This document shows positions 44,901 to 51,787 of a DNA stretch of 64,000 nt, piece by piece. The notes beneath the pieces were generated by a model. It saw only the letters and a list, made by a program, of their open reading frames with translations. It was not told the origin of the DNA and searched no databases. This stretch comes from Xestospongia muta (lineage: Eukaryota; Porifera; Demospongiae; Haplosclerida; Petrosiidae). The stretch is from assembly GCA_963693285.1 (NCBI GenBank), contig OY848925.1, positions 746,501 through 810,500 of the forward strand. Reading direction: 5' to 3'. The position numbers and the translations under genes are program-made. Every line of letters begins with the position of its first letter. The first letter of the stretch is position 1.

Positions 44901-47900
44901 TATAAAAGACATAAAGCCATCAGTCTCACATGTCATCCTTTATGCAAGCAATGTCCTCAATTCACTTGGTATGGCTGCTATATATGCTAATCTGCTTCCT
45001 TTCATTACTGATCAAATGATAGGAGTATCTGCTGATGAACTTGGTACTGCAGTACATTGGTGGATTTGGAGTCAAACATTTCCTACAATGATTGCATACA
45101 ATGTTCCTTGTGTGTTACAAGACACACCTCAAATATTAACATCCATTTTCTTGTCTTTCTTTGGTCTAACTATTGCTCTCTCTAGTATATTTCTTTGTCA
45201 GCATTGGCTTGACAAGACACCTCAGATCACTAACCCTATTAAACATATTGCTAAAGTACTCAACTGTGCTAGAAATAACAAGTAGAAGACTTTGTTCTTA
45301 TCAAGTACAAGGTATTAACTTCAACGGAGCAGTCTTGATGATTTGGCTGTCAATGGCTATATATATCTACTGGTCATTTGTTCCTGGCGGTAATATCTAT
45401 TCAGAATTAAAGCCAACACCATATTCTATATTTCCTGTTTATTTAGTTTCACTATTACAAATCTTTTACCCATTATTTGGTTGGATTGCTGATGCATGGA
45501 TTGGACGATATAGAGCTATCTTGATTGGTCTATACTCTTTAATAATAGGATGTGTATTTCTTACAGGATCTGTTATTATAAAAGACATAAAGCCATCAGT
45601 CTCACATGTCATCCTTTATGCAAGCAATGTCCTCAATTCACTTGGTATGGCTGCTATATATGCTAATCTGCTTCCTTTCATTACTGATCAAATGATAGGA
45701 GTATCTGCTGATGAACTTGGTACTGCAGTACATTGGTGGATTTGGAGTCAAACATTTCCTACAATGATTGCATACAATGTTCCTTGTGTGTTACAAGACA
45801 CACCTCAAATATTAACATCCATTTTTCTGTCTTTCTCTGGTCTAACTATTGCTCTCTCTAGTATATTTCTTTGTCAACATTGGCTCAACAAGACACCTCA
45901 GATCACTAACCCTATTAAACATATTGCTAAAGTACTCAACTATGCTAGAAAGAACAAGCACCCAAGAAATCGTAGTGCCCTCACTTACTGGGAACAAGAT
46001 GTCCCTTCAAGACTTGATCTTGGTAAAGATAAATATGGTGGTCCTTTCTCAGAGGAGGAGGTAGAGAATGTCAAGACAACGTTGAGATTAATACCAGTTA
46101 TTTTTATATGTGCAATGATAGGAACAGTTGTACATGTAAAAACATTTCAGCAAAATCATATGATGGTTAATGGCAGCATTCTGAGATGTTTATTCAAAGA
46201 TGGAGCAAGCTTCATTTTACAAACAGCTACATTAGGAATTCCATTATATCATTTCATTATCAGACCTCTTCTGCATAAGATAACTAAGTCTACTCCTAGT
46301 ATGTTGAAATTAATTGGGATTGCTCATTTTCTGAATATTTTAGCATGTATTGGTATGGTAGCCATAGAAACTATAGGTCACCTCGAAACTCCTAATGTCA
46401 CCTGTATGTTTAATGATACCATCAATAAAGCGATGTCCCTCAATTATTACTGGACTATAATACCACAAGTATTGCAAGGATTTGGAGGGGTTTTTGCTTT
46501 TTTGTTTTCCTTTAAATTTATCATTGCTCAATCTCCTTATCAAATGAAAGGGTTCTTATTTGGACTTTTTTATGCATTCAATGGTATAGCTAGAGTATTT
46601 GGATATAATCTCTATCATCTTTTCCAGTTACTTCCTCAATCCATTCCTATAAGTTGTGGTTTCTATTACTACCTCACTCAGACTATCCTTTTCTCTCTTG
46701 TGTTCATTATCTTCCTCATTCTGTCTAAGCATTACAAATTGAGAGTGAGAGATAATCCAGTTAATATTCACATGATAGCAGAGACTCATATCACAGCTTA
46801 TATTGACCAGGAAGAAGAACATGGTTTAGAAACAGGACAAGAAAACGAATCCAATATATCTTCAAGTGATTCTGAGGATATTTATGCTTAATAGGATGCA
46901 ATAAGATTTAATCCATATTCTATAGTAACTGCTACTAATTTTGTATCCATTTTACACACATTTCATTATTTGATTGACACATATTTAATTTGCATTGTTT
47001 AATAATCAATGAACCTAATAAAATCTAGATGTACAAATGAGAGACAAAGAAAACCACACAACTCACTCATCAAATCAAGACATTTATAAGTACTATGATA
47101 ATAACTAATATGAAACTTGTTTAGAAATGAGTGCATATCTTCTAAAACATTCAATATCGTATCATAGATAATTTTCAGGGGGAAATTAGTTTTATTATAT
47201 TATTGCAGTTTACTAATACTAACTCTATTATACTACTAACAATAGTTATCAAGATAAAAAACACTGAAAGTAACAGTTATAGCTAAGTAATAATAATTAC
47301 AACTTCCATTGACATGACTACAAAATGTATGTGTGTACAGTAGATACATGGTTGTTGATTCTCTAATTCTTAATCAACAACATCTTTGTTAAAAGAGTAT
47401 TGATTTTTACATGCAAATAAATTAAAGTATATAAACTACATCATTTTCAGCAAAATTTTATATTATTCTGTAGTTATAATAACAATCACAGAAATGTTAT
47501 TATAATGTTGAGTACACATGTGACCTCACATGCTGTAAATTTATTTATTGTGAATTATATACATGTGTGGGTGAAATTAAAGTGAAAGAAAAACATGAGA
47601 TGAATTTCCTTAGCAGTATAATACAGAAGAATTTGTATGCACAGAAAGACTGAACATGAAAGAGAGAAGATTTTGTTCCTGTATTAACTTCAATGGAGCA
47701 GTCTTGATGATTTGGGTGTCAGTGGCTATATATATCTACTGGTCATTAGTTCCTGGTGGTAATATCTATTCAGAATTAAAGCCAACACCATATTTTCCTG
47801 TTTACTTAGTTTCAATGTTTCAAATCTTTTTCCCACTATTTGGATGGATTGCTGATGCATGGATTGGACGATATAGAGCTATTTTATATGGACTTTATTT

Positions 47901-50900
47901 GTTAATAATAGGATGTATATTTCTTACAGGATCTGTTATTGTAAGTGTCATTAAGCCATTAGTCTCACAAATCATTCTTTATGTGAGCTGTATCCTCAAT
48001 TCAATTGGTATAGCTGCTATATATGCTAATATTCTTCCTTTCATTACTGATCAAATGATAGGAGCATCTGGTGATGAACTTAGTGCTGCAGTACATTGGT
48101 GGTTTTGGAGTCAAAATTTTCCTACAATAATTGCATATAATCTCCCTTGTGTATTACAAAATACTACTAAAATATTGACATACGTTTTCTTATCATTCTC
48201 TGGTCTAGCTATTGCTCTCTCTAGTATATTTCTTGGTCAACATTGGCTCAACAAGACACCTCAGATCACTAACCCTATTAAACATATTGCTAAAGTACTC
48301 AACTATGCTAGAAAGAACAAGTACCCAAGGAATCGTAGTGCTCTCACCTACTGGGAACAAGATGTCCCTTCAAGACTTGATCTTGGTAAGGATAAATATG
48401 GTGGTCCTTTCTCAGAGGAGGAGGTAGAGAATGTCAAAACAACATTGAGATTAATACCAGTTATTTTTATATGTGCAATGATAGGAACAGTTGTACATGT
48501 GAGAACATTTCAGCAAAATCATATGATAGTTAATGGTAGCATTCTGAGATGTTTATTCAAAGATGAGTTGGGCTTCATTTTACATATTACAATATTTGGA
48601 ATTCCACTATATCATCTACTTATAAGACCTCTTCTACACAAGATGACCAAGTATACTCCTAGTATGTTGAAAATAATTGGAATTGCCTTCTTCTTTAAAA
48701 TGATAGGAATTATTGGTATGGTAGCTATAGAAACTATAGGTCACCTCCAAACTCCTCATGTCAGTTGTATGTTTAATGATACCATCAATAAAGTGATGTC
48801 CCTCAATTATTACTGGACTATAATACCACAAGTGTTACAAGCATTTGGAGGGATTTTTATCATTTTATTTTCCTTTAAATTTATCATTGCTCAATCTCCT
48901 TATCAAATGAAAGGTTTCTTATTTGGACTTTTTTATGCATTCAATGGTATAGCTAGAGTATTTGGATATAATCTCTATCATCTTTTCCAGTTACTTCCTC
49001 AATCCATACCTATAAGTTGTGGTTTCTATTACTACCTCACTCAGACTTTCTTTCTTTCTCTTGTGTTCACTGTCTTCCTCATTCTGTCTAAACGTTACAA
49101 ACTGAGAGTGAGAGATAATCCAGTTAATATTCATATGATAGCAGAGACACATATCACAGCTTATATCAACCAGGAAGAAGAGTATAATAGAGAGATAAGA
49201 CTAGATAATGACTCCAATATATCTTTAAGTGATTCTGAGGATATTTACACTTTATAAATTGTTAATTGCTATCATAGAGAGTGAAAATTATTTACTTGTT
49301 TGCTATGTATATCCAAAGCGTTAGAAAAATTTTTAACCACGTGGTTATATGTATAAGATAAGTGTGTACAGTGTATATAAAGCTGACCTTTTCTCCAGTT
49401 AACTACAGCACCTCTCCTCTCTAGCTCCTTCTTCAGCCATATACCCCATTTAATTAACTCATCTATCAGAAAAAATAAGGAGCATTAATTTCAGCTATAA
49501 TTTGATTAACTCAAAATATCTCATATATTACATTGGGAATACATGTTATTATAACATGCTTCATTATAATATAAATTATACCTTTATTGATGCCGTGGGG
49601 ATGCTGTAAGATAATAGCTGCTAGTATTGTGGAGGGAAATACCCTCATTCCAGTGTTGATCTTATCTAATATTAGGTAACCTAGATTGGTTATCATGTCA
49701 CGTTCTTGTGGTAACAAAATAAAACTGTGTCTGAAATAGGAAAAAATAATAGTTTATTATCAAATGTTACTATCACTAATATTATCAATTTTAAAATTCT
49801 AGTTTAGGTCTATAGTTAGTTTTTCTTAAATCATATTGGTTTGTATCACTGACCTCGGTTGTATTCCATGAGGGACTCGACTGATTGCCCATTGCTGACA
49901 GACCTCATGAAGAGAAATGGGAGAACCAATTTCAACAAAGATGCTACCATAGTTAGTAGTCAAGAGAGATCGTGCTTTCATTAATCCCTATACAGATATG
50001 AGACTCAGATAGTGCAAGGAATAAGACTACTACTAAAATAACTAGAATATATTGGCATCTTGCTATCAGGTAACACACACACACTTGTACACACATTGGA
50101 TTACTTACACTAGTTGATTCCTTAGGTTTAGGTACACCAAGTAATTCTTGAGCAAACAAGGTTTCTTCCAGTGTTCTCTCATAACTGATACTCAGAGGAA
50201 AGAAGACAATGTCTGGAAGAAGACCATGAAGGTATGGTTCAACCACCATTGATAAAAGACCTATAAGTGTGAAATGGATGAATAAAATAGGCAAATGGAT
50301 GGACAATAATGAATGGATAAATGGGAGGACAAATGGATGCATAGACATTATTCATTCTTACCTAACTTAGGATGCAAACTTTTAGCAGTTCGACTACGAG
50401 TTCCTTCAATAAAGAATTCAACTGGAGTATCTCGACTGTATACAACAGTTTGTAAATATAATGAAAATATTAACTTATAAAGTTTATCAGAGCCAAAGGT
50501 TCGTCTCATAAAGAATGCTCCACTATGTCGCAAAAAGGAACTCACTACTTTCATATGTAAAAAATCTATAAGATATAAATACAACATTTTAATAAAACGC
50601 TTTAATTATAATAGACACTAGTGTACTAAGTTGATTTACAAATCTTAAAAACAATGAAATGCAAGTACTTGAGTAACTTTCCTTTAAAATAACTAAGTTA
50701 TAAGGAGATTGTGTTATTGTGTTAATTGCAATTCTTATTAAATGAGTTCATTTAAGATGTTTTTTACCTTCACCAGCAGCTATGGCGGGCAATTGTATAC
50801 CTAATTCTAACATAAAATAGGAGACTAATAAGAAATCAAGATAGCTACGATGGGAGGGTAAAATTATGACCGGTTGTGTAGTGATTGCTGTACGGAACTA

Positions 50901-51787
50901 GAAGGATGAAATAAATAAGAAATAGTAAATCAGAATAAAGGAAAAATAAAATGATAAAATAAATTTTATTCAAATTATAAATATTGGCGCATTTTCTAGT
51001 TGGGATACATATATTAACCCTCTAATAACTAGTTATTTCATAACATCTGATTACATAACATTAAAGTCTCCATTGCACGTAACAGTTACCTGTTCAAAAC
51101 CATTTTTGTTAATGTATATTCCTTTGAAAATTCGTCTAATAGGACCACGTAACATCAAAGCAAGTGTCTTCACAGCATATATAGACATTTTGTGCCCTAT
51201 TTCATCTACTATAGATTTAGCTATAGCTTCAACCTCTTGTTCTTTGACATCCATCTCTGAAGAGATCTGATTGAGAAATAATTACAGATGAACATCAGTT
51301 TATTATAGCAGAATCAAAGGGACAAGCCGGATATGTGTATCACAAAACACAGAAATGCTTTCAATTTCTATTTGACACTGTAACCGTAGTTTCCACAAAA
51401 ACATCATAATTAAATAAAATTAATATCATAAGCTTAGACCCCAAACCTAATGCCTACATGTAAATGGATTAATTTTCCATCAAAAGTGTCATATCTTTAT
51501 TGAGAGTCTTAAATACGTTTTGTAAAATAATAAATGCTGATTTAAATTCAATCAAATATCTAGTTCAAAACTTCATTATTTATGTATTGTTCAATTAATA
51601 TCATTATTAAAAGCTACAATACCTCTCCAATCAAATTTCTCAACCGAGAAGATTGAAGAACTTCATTTTTAATTTGAGCACTAGTCAGTCCACGTCTACG
51701 AGAATTCTTCTCTGGATTATAAGACTTAAAAGTAAAAGAAAGCTCTCCTGTATCGAAATCTATCGAGATGTAATCTGATAAATCCAT
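29981..51787 (-). CDS. GNPAT: GNPAT: dihydroxyacetone-phosphate acyltransferase, with 17.7-kb gene-bearing intron
   Basis: Predicted 671 residues (human 680). It catalyses acyl transfer to DHAP, the first step of ether-lipid (plasmalogen) synthesis, in peroxisomes in other animals. Exons in transcript order: 51787-51623, 51266-51090, 50897-50768, 50565-50362, 50260-50109, 49987-49854, 49730-49582, 49462-49388, 31728-31585, 31389-31213, 31165-31086, 30600-30454, 30404-30305, 30242-30149, 30068-29981. The phase matches across the giant intron (G|AT giving Asp). PlsC blocks: [30 protein letters not shown] and [10 protein letters not shown], then [11 protein letters not shown] as in human. The C-terminal half keeps [15 protein letters not shown] and [11 protein letters not shown]. 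Odd points: the C-terminus GQTN is not a PTS1, and intron 8 holds the transporter array. Confidence 0.92.
30601..31085. other. GNPAT intron 11
   Basis: A 485-bp AT-rich intron between exons 31086-31165 and 30454-30600. Nothing else is recognised in it. Confidence 0.6.
31808..32045 (+). pseudogene. Degenerate C-terminal fragment of POT-like transporter
   Basis: Nucleotide similarity to the end of the array genes: 'TTTGGACTTT', 'GGTATAGCTAGAATAATAGG', 'CATTACAAACTGAGAGTGAG' and 'ATAGCAGAGACACA' appear in the right order, with many indels and stops. A relic of a copy upstream of P1. The stretch after it (to 32522) matches the 5' flanks of P2 and P3. Confidence 0.75.
32428..32437 (+). promoter_or_regulatory. 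ISRE/IRF-like motif upstream of P1
   Basis: GAAAGTGAAA, 85 bp before the P1 ATG, inside a block conserved before P1, P2 and P3. It fits the GAAANNGAAA core bound by interferon regulatory factors. Confidence 0.5.
32523..34172 (+). CDS. POT/PTR (SLC15-like) transporter P1, intronless, nested in GNPAT intron
   Basis: 549 residues with about 12 hydrophobic helices; MFS proton-dependent oligopeptide transporter family. The PTR signature region [15 protein letters not shown] is at about residues 70-84 and [14 protein letters not shown] at about 133-146, followed by [10 protein letters not shown] long cytosolic loop at about 206-270 contains [19 protein letters not shown] and [16 protein letters not shown], close to SLC15A3/A4. 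[17 protein letters not shown] lies before the last helices. SLC15A3/A4 move histidine and di/tripeptides out of endolysosomes; substrate and location here are unknown. The canonical first-helix ExxER proton-coupling motif is absent (helix 1 reads [16 protein letters not shown]). The start is an ATG in a conserved context (ATGAAAGGCAGAAGA). Confidence 0.87.
   Translation: MKGRRLCSYPIQCINYKGAVLMIWISMALYFYWSVVPGGDIESIIDAIHYKYSLISLYLILILQIFYPLFGWIADAWIGRYKAILIGLYLLIIGCVFLTVYTIIKYFDIFVSFFFLYTSIAITSLGIAAVNANTLPFITDQMIGASANELSATVHWWYWSQNFPNMIAYSEFCILQDQTTQILTSIFLSFSGLAIAFSSIFLCQHWLNKTPQITNPIKHIAKVLNYARKNKYPRNRSALTYWEQDVPSRLDLGKNKYGGPFSEEEVENVKTTLRLIPVIFMCAMIGIAIHVRTFQKNHMTVNNDDIIQCIFCDELVIPFHVITFGIPLYHFIIRPLLHKITKYTPSMLKFIGFAFFIEIIGSVGMVTIETIGHFQTPNVTCMFNNTINKVVSLNFYWTMIPLVFRGLGIVVFDLVINEFIIAQSPQQMKGFLFGLYYAFNGIAKLIGYNLHYPFKLLPQSIPISCGFYYYLTQTILLSLVFIIFLILSKRYKLRARNNPVNIHMIAETHITAYIEQDEENNREIDEENYSIHSSNQDIFKYYGAINCET
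34173..34783. other. Array spacer P1-P2
   Basis: A duplicated flank: about 480 bp are alignable with the region before P1 (32040-32522) and with the region before P3. Contains the P1 3' UTR and the P2 promoter. The repeat unit is about 2.26 kb. Confidence 0.6.
34689..34698 (+). promoter_or_regulatory. ISRE/IRF-like motif upstream of P2
   Basis: GAAAGTGAAA, 85 bp before the ATG, as in P1. Confidence 0.5.
34784..36430 (+). CDS. POT/PTR (SLC15-like) transporter P2
   Basis: 548 residues, single exon. It has the same domain order as P1 and is its closest relative with P3. Differences cluster in the first luminal/extracellular loop ([16 protein letters not shown]) and in the region after helix 7 ([20 protein letters not shown]). 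The C-terminal tail is acidic ([18 protein letters not shown]) and ends in INCET like P1. The first-helix ExxER is absent. The central cytosolic block is nearly identical in DNA to the other copies. Confidence 0.87.
   Translation: MKGRRLCSYPVQCINYKGAVLMIWISMALYFYWSMVPGGDIFSIIFAIHEKPSLISLYLILILQIFYPLFGWIADAWIGRYKAILIGLYLLIIGCVFLTVSTIFYYFDKFVSYFFLYTSNAITSLGIAGVNANTLPFITDQMIGASANELSATIHWWYWSQNFPSMIAYDDICILQDSTQILTSIFLSFSSLAIALSSIFLCQHWLNRTPQITNPIKHIAKVLNYARKNKYPRNRSALTYWEQEVPSRLDLGKDKYGGPFSEEEVENVKTTLRLIPVIFICSMIGTVVHVRTFQQHHMTVNNDDVVQCLFRDELSIAFQMITFGIPLYHLLIRPLLHKMTKYTPSMLKLIGFAFFIEITGNIGMVTIETVGHLQTPNITCMFNHPINKDMSLNFYWTMIPLVFKGLGIIVFDLVINEFIIAQSPQQMKGFLFGLYYAFNGIAKLFGYNLHYPFKLLPQSIPISCGFYYYLTHTLLLSLVFIIFLILSKHYKLRVRNNPVNIHMIVETHITAYIEQEEENNREIDEENYSIHSSNQDIFKYYGAINCET
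36431..37022. other. Array spacer P2-P3
   Basis: A duplicated flank similar to the P1-P2 spacer, with small deletions. No gene. Confidence 0.6.
36928..36937 (+). promoter_or_regulatory. ISRE/IRF-like motif upstream of P3
   Basis: GAAAGTGAAA, 85 bp before the ATG, although 20-30 bp upstream have been deleted relative to P1. Confidence 0.5.
37023..38669 (+). CDS. POT/PTR (SLC15-like) transporter P3
   Basis: 548 residues, single exon. It has [34 protein letters not shown] and [11 protein letters not shown]. It is specific in reading [11 protein letters not shown] after the central block and [13 protein letters not shown] in a later helix. The tail is [18 protein letters not shown]. Intact reading frame and start context as in P1 and P2. 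Confidence 0.87.
   Translation: MKGRRLCSYPVQCCNYKGAVLMIWISMALYFYWTIVPGGDIFSIIDAIHYKDSLISLYLILILQIFYPLFGWIADAWIGRYKAILIGLYLLIIGCVFLTVYTIIKYFDKFVSYFFLYTSIAITSLGIAAVNANTLPFITDQMIGASANELSATVHWWYWSQNFPSMIAYNKFCILQDPTQILTSIFLSFSGLTIALSSIFLCQHWLNRTPQITNPIKHITKVLNYARKNKYPRNRSALTYWEQDIPSRLDLGKDKYGGPFSEEEVENVKTTLRLIPVIFICTMIRISIHVRTFQQHHMTVNNDDVVQCLFRDELSIIFQMITFGIPLYHLLIRPLLHKITKYTPSMLKLIGFGIFIEITGNIGMVTIETVGHLQTPNITCMFNHPIYKDMSLNFYWTMIPLIFKGLGIVVFDLVINEFIIAQSPQQMKGFLFGLYYAFNGIAKIIGYNLHYPFKLLPQYIPISCGFYYYLTQTLFLSLVFIIFLVLSKRYKLRIRNNPVNIHMIAETHITAYIEQEEVYRREIDEENFSIQSSNQDIFKYYSAINCET
38670..39263. other. Array spacer P3-P4
   Basis: The first 100 bp match the P1/P2 3' flank; the rest differs from the other spacers. 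It carries GAAAAGTGAAAGTAAA at 39167-39182, the P4 counterpart of the IRF-like motif (4-base halves spaced by 3), about 85 bp before the ATG. Confidence 0.5.
39264..40922 (+). CDS. POT/PTR (SLC15-like) transporter P4
   Basis: 552 residues from ATG 39264; the longer open frame from 39246 begins with GTG and is not used. N-terminus [20 protein letters not shown]. The signature region [15 protein letters not shown] and the central block [19 protein letters not shown] are kept. It diverges strongly in helices 1-3 and 8-11 ([20 protein letters not shown]). The C-terminus differs from P1-P3 and ends in HLVKK. Relics with its 'DIYKYYDNN' type of tail occur at 43318 and 47040. Confidence 0.87.
   Translation: MKDRRFCSYQVQRINSKGAVLMIWITICIYIFWSFVPSGNIYSMVNEVHYNYYQVSHFLALALQLFYPLFGWIADAWIGRYRAILYGLYSLVIGCVLLTVSIIIKDFESLVPKFILYTSTTVNSLGIDIIYANTLPFITDQMIGASADELSAAVHWWFWSQMFPITMEYNTPCLLQDSTQILTSIFLSFSGLAIALSSMFLGQHWLNRTPQITNPIKHIAKVLNYARKNKYPRNRSALTYWEQEVPSRLDLGKDKYGGPFSEEEVENVKTTLTLIPVIFICAMIGIAIYVKTFQQHHMTVKYGKTLECLFRDELGLTHKIATFGIPLYHFIIRPLLHKMTKYTPSMLKLIGFAFFIEILGTIGMVTIETVGHLQTPNVTCMFNNTINKIMSLNYYWTIIPQVIKAIERVIITIVTSEFVIAQSPQQMKGFLFGFWGAFNGVAKLIGYNLHHLFKLLPQSIPISCGFYYYLTQTLLLSLMFTVFLVLSKRYKLRMRDNPVNIHMIAETHITAYIEQEEEYHRETDEESYSIHSSNQDIFKYYDNTTNTHLVKK
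41393..41402 (+). promoter_or_regulatory. ISRE/IRF-like motif upstream of P5
   Basis: GAAAGTGAAA, 124 bp before the P5 ATG. The extra distance is explained by the transporter relic lying between them. Confidence 0.45.
41441..41522 (+). pseudogene. Transporter relic directly upstream of P5
   Basis: Encodes the helix-10 region of another copy ([14 protein letters not shown] then a stop), joined almost directly to the start of P5. A footprint of deletion or unequal recombination between copies. Confidence 0.75.
41526..43157 (+). CDS. POT/PTR (SLC15-like) transporter P5
   Basis: 543 residues from ATG 41526. The open frame extends 60 bases further upstream, but that part comes from the relic. 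N-terminus [20 protein letters not shown] aligns with the other copies. Signature [15 protein letters not shown]; central block [20 protein letters not shown] distinct branch: [19 protein letters not shown] in helices 3-4, [11 protein letters not shown], and a Ser-rich acidic tail ending SEDIYTN. P6 is its broken sister. Confidence 0.86.
   Translation: MLRFGIHCSYTVQRVHSKGALLIILLSMTVFSYWSIIPGGSIFTEQKEPQYKYSAVPVYLTLTLQIFYPVFGWIADAWIGRYKTILYGLCLLVLGCVFFGGSAIIIDFEPTVSILFQWTSTVFNSLGIAAIYANILPFITDQMIGASSDELTAVVHWWFWSLTFANMIAHTIPCVLQGKPQILTSIFLSFSCLTIALSSIFLCQHWLDKTPQITNPIKHIAKVLSYARKNKYPRNRSALTYWEQEVPSRLDLGKDKYGGPFSEEEVENVKTTLRLIPVIFICAMVELATHVKSSQQKHMTINDNSILGCLFRDQAKIFLKIATVGIPLYHFIIRPLLQKMTKYSPSMLKLLGVAFILKILGVIGMIVIETIGHLHTPNVTCMFNNNIEVVMSLNYYWTIIPLVLKAVGDLIFLLVVNEFILAQSPLQMKGFLFGLYYGFESITTLIGYNLHYPFKLLPQSISLSCGFYYYITQILLLSLVFIVFLILSKCYKLRVRNNPINLHMIAETHITAYMSQEEEHSLERGQENDSSLSSSYSEDIYTN
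43158..43929. other. Array spacer P5-P6
   Basis: Closely matches 46892-47655 before P9, so it is a duplicated flank. It holds a C-terminal relic (43318-43384) and GTGAAATTAAAGTGAAAG at 43842-43859, a one-mismatch version of the IRF-like motif, about 70 bp before P6. Confidence 0.6.
43318..43384 (+). pseudogene. C-terminal relic of a P4-type transporter (first copy)
   Basis: Reads [20 protein letters not shown] then a stop, matching the last 20 codons of P1-P4. All that remains of a deleted copy. Confidence 0.7.
43930..44609 (+). pseudogene. POT-like transporter P6, disrupted and truncated
   Basis: Starts like P9 ([19 protein letters not shown]) and then meets TAG at 43987. A run of seven T at 44204-44210, eight in P5, shifts the frame. 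The remainder follows P5 almost exactly up to the central loop ([10 protein letters not shown]), where TAG at 44607 ends it at a junction with the N-terminal part of the next copy. Nonsense mutation, frameshift and loss of the second half show it is dead as a transporter. Confidence 0.85.
44464..45815. repeat. 676-bp tandem duplication inside the array
   Basis: The segment beginning 'CATCCATTTTCTTG' at 44465 recurs 676 bp later at 45141. The two units look identical base for base, including the fusion junction AACAAGTAGAAGACTTTG (44601 and 45277). A very recent duplication, or an assembly artefact. Confidence 0.85.
44610..45285 (+). pseudogene. P7: N-terminal half of transporter without start codon
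   Basis: Encodes [17 protein letters not shown] through helix 6 and stops at the same fusion point as P6 ([13 protein letters not shown]). There is no ATG at the normal position because the copy is fused to the middle of P6. It is one of two identical 676-bp units; the second leads into P8. Confidence 0.8.
45338..46891 (+). CDS. POT/PTR (SLC15-like) transporter P8, N-terminally fused/truncated
   Basis: From helix 1 to the stop the frame is intact, but the normal ATG is missing. The coding sequence runs upstream into an out-of-frame piece of P7 and the open frame begins only with TTG at 45173. The first in-frame ATG is 45338 ([18 protein letters not shown]), giving 517 residues and losing about 20 cytosolic N-terminal residues. 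Signature [34 protein letters not shown] and [11 protein letters not shown] are kept. It has no upstream IRF-like motif of its own. It may be expressed from a read-through transcript or may be a recent pseudogene. Confidence 0.65.
   Translation: MIWLSMAIYIYWSFVPGGNIYSELKPTPYSIFPVYLVSLLQIFYPLFGWIADAWIGRYRAILIGLYSLIIGCVFLTGSVIIKDIKPSVSHVILYASNVLNSLGMAAIYANLLPFITDQMIGVSADELGTAVHWWIWSQTFPTMIAYNVPCVLQDTPQILTSIFLSFSGLTIALSSIFLCQHWLNKTPQITNPIKHIAKVLNYARKNKHPRNRSALTYWEQDVPSRLDLGKDKYGGPFSEEEVENVKTTLRLIPVIFICAMIGTVVHVKTFQQNHMMVNGSILRCLFKDGASFILQTATLGIPLYHFIIRPLLHKITKSTPSMLKLIGIAHFLNILACIGMVAIETIGHLETPNVTCMFNDTINKAMSLNYYWTIIPQVLQGFGGVFAFLFSFKFIIAQSPYQMKGFLFGLFYAFNGIARVFGYNLYHLFQLLPQSIPISCGFYYYLTQTILFSLVFIIFLILSKHYKLRVRDNPVNIHMIAETHITAYIDQEEEHGLETGQENESNISSSDSEDIYA
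46892..47655. other. Array spacer P8-P9
   Basis: A near duplicate of 43158-43929. Contains the second C-terminal relic and GTGAAATTAAAGTGAAAG at 47571-47588, about 70 bp before P9. Confidence 0.6.
47040..47105 (+). pseudogene. C-terminal relic of a P4-type transporter (second copy)
   Basis: Matches the relic at 43318 almost base for base and again ends with the DIYKYYDNN stop. Confidence 0.7.
47656..49257 (+). CDS. POT/PTR (SLC15-like) transporter P9
   Basis: 533 residues, the shortest complete copy. N-terminus [20 protein letters not shown] lacks several residues found in P1-P4. The loop after helix 1 is short ([17 protein letters not shown]). The central block and [11 protein letters not shown] are kept, and the tail ends SDSEDIYTL. 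It is the last copy; its stop lies only about 130 bp from GNPAT exon 8 on the other strand. Confidence 0.86.
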   Translation: MKERRFCSCINFNGAVLMIWVSVAIYIYWSLVPGGNIYSELKPTPYFPVYLVSMFQIFFPLFGWIADAWIGRYRAILYGLYLLIIGCIFLTGSVIVSVIKPLVSQIILYVSCILNSIGIAAIYANILPFITDQMIGASGDELSAAVHWWFWSQNFPTIIAYNLPCVLQNTTKILTYVFLSFSGLAIALSSIFLGQHWLNKTPQITNPIKHIAKVLNYARKNKYPRNRSALTYWEQDVPSRLDLGKDKYGGPFSEEEVENVKTTLRLIPVIFICAMIGTVVHVRTFQQNHMIVNGSILRCLFKDELGFILHITIFGIPLYHLLIRPLLHKMTKYTPSMLKIIGIAFFFKMIGIIGMVAIETIGHLQTPHVSCMFNDTINKVMSLNYYWTIIPQVLQAFGGIFIILFSFKFIIAQSPYQMKGFLFGLFYAFNGIARVFGYNLYHLFQLLPQSIPISCGFYYYLTQTFFLSLVFTVFLILSKRYKLRVRDNPVNIHMIAETHITAYINQEEEYNREIRLDNDSNISLSDSEDIYTL

